Of a stretch of 64,000 bases of DNA, positions 28,704 through 35,441 are shown one piece after another. A program made the position numbers and the translations under genes. Position 1 is the first letter of the stretch. Every line of letters begins with the position of its first letter. This stretch comes from CAZTTG01 sp964615935. Its GTDB lineage: Bacteria; Planctomycetota; UBA1135; GCA-002686595. A model generated the notes under the pieces. That model did no database searches, was not told the origin of the DNA, and saw nothing but the letters and a program-made list of their open reading frames with translations. The DNA is taken from positions 38,282 through 102,281 of the forward strand of contig CAZTTG010000007.1 of the NCBI GenBank assembly GCA_964615935.1. The letters run 5' to 3'.

Positions 28704-29483
28704 ATGTCCGGCCAATGCCACGAAGTACGCCTGAAGCTGCTCGCCGAGGAGGAGCGTCCCCCGGAGGGCAGGGGCCCACTCCAGGACCACCTCCTTCGCT
28801 GCGCCGCTTGCCGCCAGTGGCTCTCCCGGGCCGAGCGGCTCCAGACCGCCCTGCGGTCCGCGGGCCGCGCGTCCGCCCCCTTCGAGCTGGAGGGCCGCGT
28901 CGCGGCCTCCCTCCAGCCCGGACACCGTCAGGAGCGGATCTGCCGGGTCCTCCCCGACCTGGAGGGCCGGACGGCGCCCGAGGCCCTCGACGAGCGGGTG
29001 GCGGAGGCGCTGCGCGCCCGGCCCCGCGCGAGAGCTCCCCGGGTGCTCGGGCGCCTGGTGGTCGAGGAGCTGGCGGCGCCGCTCGAGGCCCAAACCCGGC
29101 GACACCTCGGCCGCATGGGGCGCCGGCGGGCGCCGGCGGCCCTCGTGCTGCGCGCGGAGGACACCCTGCGGCCCGGCTGGGTCCCGCGGCTGGGAGCCGG
29201 ATGGCAGAGGGGATACGGGTCCCTGACGAGGGGGCTGGCGAGGCTCCTTCCCGCTCGGGGCCGACGCCTGTCTCCGGAGCTCGCCGCCGCGGCCCTGCTG
29301 CTCCTGGCCCTGGGCGTGGCGCGCCTCGCGATCCCCTCGGCCGACGTGTCCGAGCCCCCCCTGTCCTTCCGGATCGTGCGCGTGGATTCGGCCAGCGGCC
29401 TCTCCCCGATGGCTCGGGCCTTGATCCCCACCGCCCCGGACCGGATGCTGGCATCCGAGTCGGAGGGGGGAGGAGGGCGATGA
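28704..29483 (+). CDS. Zinc-finger membrane anti-sigma factor
   Basis: A 259-residue protein. The N-terminal HxxxCxxC-type anti-sigma domain is visible (GQCHEVRLKLL ... LQDHLLRCAACRQWL). A second, degraded copy may follow near RQERICRVLPDLEGR. A basic linker leads to one membrane helix at about 196-214 (LAAAALLLLALGVARLAI) and a short periplasmic tail. It would hold the sigma factor encoded 28 bases upstream at the membrane. Its stop overlaps the start of the next gene (ATGA), as expected for a sensor pair. Confidence 0.82.
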   Translation: MSGQCHEVRLKLLAEEERPPEGRGPLQDHLLRCAACRQWLSRAERLQTALRSAGRASAPFELEGRVAASLQPGHRQERICRVLPDLEGRTAPEALDERVAEALRARPRARAPRVLGRLVVEELAAPLEAQTRRHLGRMGRRRAPAALVLRAEDTLRPGWVPRLGAGWQRGYGSLTRGLARLLPARGRRLSPELAAAALLLLALGVARLAIPSADVSEPPLSFRIVRVDSASGLSPMARALIPTAPDRMLASESEGGGGR

Positions 29484-30535
29484 TGGCGTTGCGTGGCGCT
29501 CGGGCCTGCCTGGCGGCCCTGGTGATGCTGATGGCCGCGGCCTGCGGCCCGGCGGGGGATGTGCCCGCGGGATCGGCCGCTGCTGCCCCGGGCGGAGGCT
29601 CCGACGACGACCTCCTCGGGAAGATGGTGGAGGCCCACTTCGGGGTCCCCTTCCAGGGCGAGCGCACCATCCAGGTCTTCTACGGCCCCCAGGGTCTGGA
29701 CGAGCTCCGCTACACCGAGGAGGTCGCGGCCGACGGCGACGGGCGCTTCGCCGTCACGCCCCTGGACGTGCTGGCGCCCTCCCTGCCGTGGGAGGACGAG
29801 CAGGTCCTCCTCCTGATCCTGGGCAACCGCGAGGGCTTCCACTTCCGCTACCGGGACTTCTACGTCCGGGAGAGGGAGCTCTTCCTGCAGCGATACCAGC
29901 TGATCGACACCGGCAGCACGATGTCGGTGGCGGGCCTGGAGTGTCACGACGTCCTGGTGTCCCGCGACCCCAATCCGAGCGGGGTCATCTGGCGCCTGGC
30001 GGTCGAGCCGGACACCGGTCTGATCCTGCGCGCGCAGGAGGAGGACGGCGGCGGTCTCCTGTCCCTGATGGAGTTCACCGCCATCGACCTGACTCCCGAC
30101 CTCGGCTCCGTCGACTGGCACGTGTCCGCGAACCAGGAGACGGACCTCGACATCAACGGTGGCAACCTCAAGCAGCTCCTGGGCTTCGAGCCCCTGCTGC
30201 CCCACCTGATCCCGGATGGATACCAGCTCTGGGAGACCACCACCGTGATCGGCCCGGGTCCCAATCAGCCCACCTGGGTCAAGTTCGTCTACACCGACGG
30301 GCTCTACGAGGTCTTCTTCCTTCACGGCGGGAGGCAGAGCCCGCCCCCGAGTGGGAACACGAGCGCCCAGGTGTGGGGTTTCGAATCCGACGCCGTGAGG
30401 TCCTTCTCGATGGGCTCCTGGACGGTCCTGGACGGTCTCGCCCAGGACCAGCGGGTGATCGCCTCGGGGCGGGTTCCCGAGGCGGACCTCGCCCGGCTGA
30501 TCCAGTCCGCGCTGCCCCACATACCCGTCCCCTAG
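29480..30535 (+). CDS. RseB/MucB-like lipoprotein
   Basis: A 351-residue lipoprotein (lipobox MAAAC, acylated Cys about residue 22). The following domains resemble the LolA/LppX-like N-domain of RseB (TIQVFYGPQGLDELRYTEE) and its C-domain (GFEPLLPHLIPDGYQL ... VKFVYTDGLYEVFFLHG). RseB guards the anti-sigma factor from site-1 proteolysis and senses envelope lipids. The chain keeps the end pattern VWGFESDAVRSFSMGSWTVLDGL. It overlaps the anti-sigma gene and has AGGAGGG six bases upstream. The RseB assignment rests on the pattern plus gene order. Confidence 0.75.
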   Translation: MMALRGARACLAALVMLMAAACGPAGDVPAGSAAAAPGGGSDDDLLGKMVEAHFGVPFQGERTIQVFYGPQGLDELRYTEEVAADGDGRFAVTPLDVLAPSLPWEDEQVLLLILGNREGFHFRYRDFYVRERELFLQRYQLIDTGSTMSVAGLECHDVLVSRDPNPSGVIWRLAVEPDTGLILRAQEEDGGGLLSLMEFTAIDLTPDLGSVDWHVSANQETDLDINGGNLKQLLGFEPLLPHLIPDGYQLWETTTVIGPGPNQPTWVKFVYTDGLYEVFFLHGGRQSPPPSGNTSAQVWGFESDAVRSFSMGSWTVLDGLAQDQRVIASGRVPEADLARLIQSALPHIPVP

Positions 30536-30694
30536 ACGGCGGGGCGCGCCCGCCTCGACGGCGCCCCGAAGGCCGGCCGGGTGGCCCCCGTCCAGGCCTC
30601 TGTTCAGGGCGGCGCAGCACCCCGGGCAGGGGGGTGAGAAGCCCGACGAGGATTCCGTCCGCCCCCCTGATCCCGGGGTAGCTTTTGGGTGGAG

Positions 30695-30725
30695 CCATCG
30701 CCTCTGGAGCGACCGAAGGCGATGG
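30695..30725 (+). repeat. 8-bp stem-loop in a long 5' leader
   Basis: CCATCGCC (30695-30702) pairs with GGCGATGG (30718-30725) over a 15-base loop. It lies about 100 bases before the hypothetical gene at 30823, in a 287-base gap that otherwise shows no gene. I cannot match it to a known riboswitch. Confidence 0.45.
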
Positions 30726-30822
30726 AACCGACGCCGGCGGGAAGGCCGGAAAACGAGCCGCGGGCGATGTCGCCGGCGGGGGAGGTTCGAACCAGTCGGA
30801 GCAGCCCGGGTCAGGCCCCACC

Positions 30823-31278
30823 ATGAGCGAGCAAGAAGGATCGTCCTCCGAGAAGGACCTGCACTCGGCGGAGTACCGCCAGCGGCTGCTGCGCAAGCTG
30901 AACACCCTGATCGCGGTGCTGGAGGTCGCCACCGCCAAGGTGCGCCGGTCCCTGGCTGGCCCCTCCCCGGACGTCGAGCGCCTGCTCAAGATCAAGAAGA
31001 ACCTCCAGAACACCCTGGACGTATGCCAGCGCGCCAAGACCGCGCTCGAGAAGCACGCGACCCTTCCCAAGGAGCTCTCCCGCAACCTCGCCGACGTGGT
31101 CAACGAGCCGGCCCTCAAGGCCGAGCACCCCGCCCCGCGGGGCGGGATGCCCCCCGGTACTCGCTACGAGATGCTGTCCTGGAACGAGCACCTCAAGTTC
31201 CGCCGCATGGGGCCGGTCCGGGCCGCGGAATGGGAGGGTTGCGACCTGGACGAGCTGTCCCAGAGGCTGCAAGCCTGA
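30823..31278 (+). CDS. Hypothetical protein, helical, with conserved-looking C-terminal motif
   Basis: A 151-residue cytoplasmic protein I do not recognise. Residues 15-95 are mostly charged helix (YRQRLLRKLNTLIAVLEV, LLKIKKNLQNTLDVCQRAKT). The C-terminus (NEHLKFRRMGPVRAAEWEG, then DLDELSQRLQ) is more distinctive and could be a contact motif. The start at 30823 has no good ribosome binding site; the upstream in-frame segment is Gly/Ala-rich and looks non-coding. It stands between the sigma operon and a convergent MoxR gene. Confidence 0.6.
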   Translation: MSEQEGSSSEKDLHSAEYRQRLLRKLNTLIAVLEVATAKVRRSLAGPSPDVERLLKIKKNLQNTLDVCQRAKTALEKHATLPKELSRNLADVVNEPALKAEHPAPRGGMPPGTRYEMLSWNEHLKFRRMGPVRAAEWEGCDLDELSQRLQA

Positions 31279-31475
31279 GGATCCGTCGGGGGGGCGCCGA
31301 GGGGTGACTTGGGGCGGGGCCGTCTCTGCGGGAGGGGTGCCGTCCGGAATCCTCCGCAGGGGCCGCAACCACACCTCGCCGGCGAAGTCCCCGGGGCGGG
31401 TGGGGGGTGGTGGGCGGGTCGAGGCCCCCCGGCGGCTCCCGCGGCAGCCCCCTCGGGCCGGCCCGCGACCGCTCC

Positions 31476-32495
31476 TCAGCTCCGTTGCGCCCGCTCGCGA
31501 GCCTCGGCGATCAGCTCGTCGACGCCGACCTGCGATGCCTCGCCCTCGTAGCTCAGGATGAGCCGGTGCCGGAGGGCCGGGGCGCTGAGGGCCGCGACGT
31601 CCTCCTCGCTCACGTGCAGCCGGCCCCTCGCCAGGGCCCGGGCCCGCGCCGCCTTCAGGAGCGCCTCACCGCCGCGGGGGCTGGCACCGTGCCGGACCAG
31701 GCGGCGCACCGATTCCGGCGCCTCGGGGCGGTCGGGGTGGGTGGCGAGCAGGAGCCTCGTGACCCCCTTCACGATCTCCTCCGACACCGGCACCTGCCCG
31801 ACCAGCGCGCGCGCGCGCCGCACCTCCTCCCGGCCCAGCACGGGATCGATGGCGGCCGTGGCGGCCGGGCCGGTGGAGGCCTCCAGGATGGCGACCAGCT
31901 CCGGCTCGGAGGGGTAGCCGATCTGGATCTTGAGCTGGAAGCGATCGAGCTGCGCCTCCGGCAGGGGGTAGGTCCCCTCCATCTCGATCGGGTTCTGGGT
32001 GGCCACCAGGAGGAAGGGTTCCTCCAGCGGCAGGGTCTCGCCGAAGGCGGTGACCTGCCCCTCCTGCATCGCCTCCAGCAGGGCCGACTGCGTGCGCGGG
32101 GTGGCCCGGTTGATCTCGTCGGCCAGGAGCACGTTCGCGAAGACGGGGCCGCGCTCGAAGGTGAAGTGCCGCCTCCCCTCGGCGTCCTCCTCCAGCATGC
32201 GAGTCCCCAGGATGTCCCCCGGCATCAGGTCGGGGGTGAACTGGATGCGCCGGAAGCGAAGGTCGAGAGCGGCCGAGAGGCTCCTCACCAGCGTCGTCTT
32301 GCCCAGACCCGGAACGCCCTCGATCAGCGCGTGTCCGCCGCTGAGCAGGCTGAGGAGCAGCAGCTCGACCACCTCGTCCTGACCCAGGAATCGCCGGCCG
32401 ACGGCCTCCTTGAGCGACGCCAGGCGAGCGCGCAGGGTCTCCAGCTCGCGCTCCAGATCGGCCAGCTCGCGGGGTTCGGCGGATTCGGCTTCCAT
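31476..32495 (-). CDS. MoxR-family AAA+ ATPase
   Basis: A 339-residue cytosolic AAA+ chaperone-type ATPase. A coiled-coil start (about 8-30) leads to the AAA_3 core: Walker A GVPGLGKTT (about 60-68), LMPGDILGT, Walker B VLLADEINR, sensor 1 VATQNPIEMEGTYPLPEAQLD, and the C-terminal lid (AASPRGGEALLKAARARAL-like, here HGASPRGGEALL). MoxR proteins normally work with a VWA-domain protein and DUF58 protein from the same operon; none follows here within the window, so its partner must be elsewhere. The gene is convergent with the hypothetical at 30823. Confidence 0.9.
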   Translation of the reverse strand: MEAESAEPRELADLERELETLRARLASLKEAVGRRFLGQDEVVELLLLSLLSGGHALIEGVPGLGKTTLVRSLSAALDLRFRRIQFTPDLMPGDILGTRMLEEDAEGRRHFTFERGPVFANVLLADEINRATPRTQSALLEAMQEGQVTAFGETLPLEEPFLLVATQNPIEMEGTYPLPEAQLDRFQLKIQIGYPSEPELVAILEASTGPAATAAIDPVLGREEVRRARALVGQVPVSEEIVKGVTRLLLATHPDRPEAPESVRRLVRHGASPRGGEALLKAARARALARGRLHVSEEDVAALSAPALRHRLILSYEGEASQVGVDELIAEARERAQRS

Positions 32496-32592
32496 GGGCG
32501 ATGGGCGGTTCGATGAGGCTCGAGAGCTCGCGCGGGGGGCGCCTTCCCAGAACGCCCTCGGGGCCCGGCTCGTTCAACGGGCAGGCGGATTA

Positions 32593-32874
32593 TCACCAAT
32601 GCCCCCGAAAGGACCAGGAGGCTCCCGCGAGATCCCGGAGGTGGTCGTTGCCGGCGTGCAGGGCCCCTTCGGCGGCGAAGCCGGCGCGCTCCAGGGCGCG
32701 CTGGAACAGCCGCGGATCGGGCTTCTCCAGGGCCCCCGGATGGAGGCGAGAGGTGGAGGCTCGGCCGAGGCTCGCGAAGAGCTCCGTGCCAGTCCCTTGC
32801 AGCGCCCGCTCGTCCATGCCCAGGGTGCCGCCGGCGTCGAGGAGGACCGCCTCGATCGGGGAGCGACCCCTCAT
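32593..32874 (-). pseudogene. HAD-superfamily hydrolase remnant
   Basis: A 93-codon open frame that joins the two ends of a HAD phosphatase. Motif I is recognisable but changed (LLDAGGTLGMDE, where DxDxT is normal), then about 30 codons later comes motif III context KPDPRLFQRALERAGF, followed by GALHAGNDHLRDLAGAS (motif IV normally HVGDxxxxDxxGA). The whole cap domain, about 100 residues, and the C-terminus are missing. The frame has no stop, so it could be a mini-protein, but internal deletion of a dead gene is the simpler reading. Confidence 0.6.
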
Positions 32875-32880
32875 CCCCGG

Positions 32881-33123
32881 CTAGTCCTCATCGCTGAGCT
32901 CGGCCACGAGCCGGTCGAGCCTCTCGGTGAGCTCCCGGGCGAAGTCCCCGCCGAAGTCCGTGGCCAGGGCGTCGATCTCCTCGAAGGCGTAGCGACCCGA
33001 CGAGCGGCTGTAGGGGATGTCATACTCCCACTCGTTGCCGTCCGAGGAGAGGATGACGAGCTCGATTCGATCATGACCCTCGACGGGCCTGAGGGAGTAC
33101 TCAGCGACCTCGTGGTCGGGCAT
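32881..33123 (-). CDS. Small acidic protein, family A (paralogue of 40902-41174)
   Basis: An 80-residue acidic protein of unknown function: a strand-like start (RIELVILSSDGNEWEYDIPY), then SGRYAFEEIDALATDFGGDF and a charged C-terminal helix (ELTERLDRLVAELSDED). The same pattern of strands, the SGxYxF element and the GxDF-acidic-helix recurs in the protein at 40902-41174, so the two are paralogues. It lies just downstream of mraZ on the same strand (109-base gap), in the position where rsmH is usual. The start at 33123 is the first ATG with a plausible protein; the upstream frame is low-complexity Gly/Pro/Arg. Confidence 0.65.
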   Translation of the reverse strand: MPDHEVAEYSLRPVEGHDRIELVILSSDGNEWEYDIPYSRSSGRYAFEEIDALATDFGGDFARELTERLDRLVAELSDED

Positions 33124-33232
33124 GGTGAACGATCCGGGGGAGGCCGGGCGGGTGGGGGGCGGAGGGCGGGTCGGCCCGCTCGGGTCCGGGCGGGTTCTTC
33201 CCAGAACCCCTCCCGCCCGGAAGCCTCCCCCC

Positions 33233-33742
33233 TCAGGCGGGCTCCCCCTCCTCCGCTCCCCCGGGCCGGTTCCCCAGCAGGTGGTCCACGTCCTCTCCGA
33301 AGCTCGACTTCGCGGTCCTCTCGAAGCCGTCCCACCGCTCCGGATGCCAGATCTGGACGTCCTCCAGGTCACCGACGACCACAACCTCCCGCTTCTCCGC
33401 CGATCCCCGCTCGATGCTCGCCTTGGCGAGCAGCACGTCCGGAACCCGGACCCTCCCCTGCCGATCGCACTTCACCCGCGCGGAGTTGGCGGCCAGGAGG
33501 GTCACGACGCGCCGGCGCCGCAGGCCCTCTCCCTCGGCCCCCCGGAATCCCTCGACGTAGGCGTCCCAGACCTCCTCCGCCCGCAGGCTGATGCACCCCT
33601 CGGGCTCGAGCGTCGCCATCAGGGGACGGTCCTCCCGGCTGGGATTGAGCAGGTTGCGCAGCGCCATGGGCAGCAGGATCCGGCCCTCGGGATCGAGGGT
33701 CGCCCGATGCTCGCCGACCATCCACGCTCTGGAGCTCATCAC
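33233..33742 (-). CDS. mraZ: MraZ family protein (orphan)
   Basis: A 169-residue AbrB-fold protein with both MraZ half-domains: GEHRATLDPEGRILLPMALR (about 10-29), and LLAANSARVKCDRQGRVRVP followed by VVVVGDLEDVQIWHPERW. MraZ is a DNA-binding regulator of division and wall genes and is normally the first gene of the dcw cluster, followed by rsmH. Here the cluster is absent: the next gene is a small acidic protein and the upstream gene is mltA. The 308-base upstream gap contains four GTGGNNAA-type repeats that may be its own operator. Start could be either of two adjacent ATGs. Confidence 0.88.
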   Translation of the reverse strand: MMSSRAWMVGEHRATLDPEGRILLPMALRNLLNPSREDRPLMATLEPEGCISLRAEEVWDAYVEGFRGAEGEGLRRRRVVTLLAANSARVKCDRQGRVRVPDVLLAKASIERGSAEKREVVVVGDLEDVQIWHPERWDGFERTAKSSFGEDVDHLLGNRPGGAEEGEPA

Positions 33743-33816
33743 CGTCGGGGATCGCGGAGTCGAGGCCGCTTCCCGCCGACCCAGATCCTACCAGGGCGCT
33801 CCAATTCGGGCGACGA

Positions 33817-33986
33817 TTCTCCACGGAAGCGGCACCGTCATGCCATGCGCCGCCAAATGCGAGTCGCGTCGCGCTGAGTTGTCCACAGATTCCCCACGGC
33901 AACCCGGCCCGGGCTGCAGCCCGCTCGAGGAGCCCCAGGGGGCCTCCCCGGGCGATCCGGGCGCGCGCTCGCGCAAGTTCTCCACA
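33817..33986. promoter_or_regulatory. Four TTNYCCAC repeats between mltA and mraZ (DnaA-box-like or MraZ sites)
   Basis: The 308-base gap 33743-34050 has no gene. It holds TTCTCCACG (33817-33825), TTGTCCACA (33879-33887), TTCCCCACG (33890-33898) and TTCTCCACA (33978-33986), all on one strand. Two differ from the DnaA box TTATCCACA by a single base. On the other strand they read as repeated GTGG, the core bound by MraZ in studied bacteria. Either protein could bind here. Confidence 0.45.
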
Positions 33987-34050
33987 GCCCGCCCTTCGAG
34001 CGGCCGGGGTGGAGCGCCGGGCCCGATCGGGCCGCGGATCGCCGCGGGGC

Positions 34051-35212
34051 CTACTCGGACAGGAACAGGTAGTAGAGCTGCCCCTCGGACCGCGTCCGGC
34101 CGGCCATCTGCTCGGCCTCCCCCCCCCACGCCCAGGTAGATGTCCGCCCGTCCGGCGGTTCGGATGGCGCCGCCGGTGTCCTGATCGAGCAGGAAGCGGT
34201 CGAAGCGGCGTCGCCCGCTTCCATCCGTGGGCAGGCTGGCGTGGACCCAGGTGAGGGCGCCGCGCGGGAAGAGGCTCTTGTCGGTGGCCAGCGTCCGGCC
34301 CGCGGCGACCTCCAGGCCCAGGCTGCCGCGCGGGTTCCCCTCGATCGGCGTGAAGAAGACGAAGGAGTCGTTGCGGTCCAGGTACCTCCCGAGTCGATCG
34401 GGATGGCCTCCGGCCCAGTCGCGGATGGCGAACAGGCTGAGCTCCTCCGCCTCCAGCTCGCCTTCCCTCACCAGCTCGCCGCCGAGGGAGGTGTACTGGC
34501 GACCGTTCTTGCCGGCGTAGCCGAAGCGCGCGAGCTCGCCGTCGGGCAACTCGACGAAGGCCGAGCCGTTGACGTGGGCGATGAAGGCGTCGAGGGGATC
34601 GCCCAGCCACACGAGCTCCAGCTCGCGATCCGCGAGCAGACCGCTGGCCTCGATCGCGCGTCGCGTGGGAAAGGGCTCGATGCCGGCCGCCGTGCGGCGG
34701 CCCAGAATCGCGCCATCGGTTCCCTTGATCAGATCCTCGGGCAGGGCGAAGAGGGGGTGGCGCCAGCCCGGGCCTTCCTCCAGGCTGCCGGACAGGATCG
34801 GGGTGTAGTACCCGGTGAACAGGACCCCCCCGCCGCGCCCGTCCCAGCCGGCGCTCTTGTAGACGGTGAACTCCGCCTCGAGCCGGGCGGCGAACTCCTC
34901 GGCCCCGCGCGACTCGGTGAGGATCTCCCGAAAGCGCTCGAGGCTCGCCCGGGCCCGCTCCCAGCGGATGCCGGCGATGGGGAAGTGCCGCGCGGCCCCC
35001 TCGCGCTTCGTCCAGGCGATCGAGCGGTCGAGCGCGGGCAGGATCTCGTCGCGCTCGTACCAGTCGAGCGAGAAGTCGGGCGGCAGCTCGCCGGGGCTCA
35101 GCGGCAGGAGCGCGGGCGCGCCGGACGGCAGGGGCCGACCGTAGTCGGGGGCGCTCCGACAGGAGGTGAGCAGCGCGGCGAGGACGGCCAGGGCGGGGAT
35201 GAGTCTTCGCAT
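34051..35212 (-). CDS. mltA: Membrane-bound lytic transglycosylase A with a homopolymer frameshift near the 3' end
   Basis: An outer-membrane lipoprotein (lipobox LLTSC, residue 18) that cuts peptidoglycan glycan strands to anhydro-muropeptides. MltA/3D features: VLFTGYYTPILSGS, FPTRRAIEASGLL, ELVWLGDPLDAFIAHVNGSAF, and the catalytic-Asp region LDQDTGGAI. A run of nine G (plus-strand C, 34119-34127) shifts the frame: as written the product runs 88 codons too far into Pro/Gly/Arg junk. With eight G the reading becomes YLGVGGEAEQMAGR...LYYLFLSE and stops at 34051, the expected family ending, giving about 386 residues. A sequencing/assembly slip or a real phase-variable tract are both possible. 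Confidence 0.85.
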
Positions 35213-35330
35213 GCCCCCAGGGTAGTGGGCCCCCGGCTTCCCTCAACCTCCCGATCTGGCCGGGCCGGTCGACGAGAAAGCGCCGAAGAGGCGCAACCCT
35301 CGGCCGGGCGGGGCGATCCCCCGGGCGGAA

Positions 35331-35358
35331 GGGGGGCGTTCCCCCGGGGGAGCCCCCC
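35331..35358 (-). terminator. G/C stem-loop downstream of ileS
   Basis: GGGGGGC ... GCCCCCC with an inner CCCCCGGGGG palindrome (35331-35358) lies 84 bases after the ileS stop and upstream of mltA. It has no T-run. The rest of the 229-base gap shows no gene. Confidence 0.4.
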
Positions 35359-35441
35359 TCGCGGACCGCCGAGCGCCGCCGCAGAGCCCTCGAGGCCCCG
35401 GCCGCCCCGACGACCCGCTCCGGCGAGCCGCCCCGGCGCCG

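Noticed and set aside
31476..32495. A MoxR-VWA-DUF58 chaperone operon
   Set aside because: Only the MoxR ATPase is present; neighbours on both sides are unrelated.
33817..33986. Chromosome replication origin
   Set aside because: Two near-consensus DnaA boxes are present, but there is no dnaA, dnaN or gyrB and no AT-rich unwinding region.
35213..35441. T-box or other leader element for ileS
   Set aside because: This gap is downstream of ileS; upstream of its start the leader is only about 20 bases after the predicted promoter.
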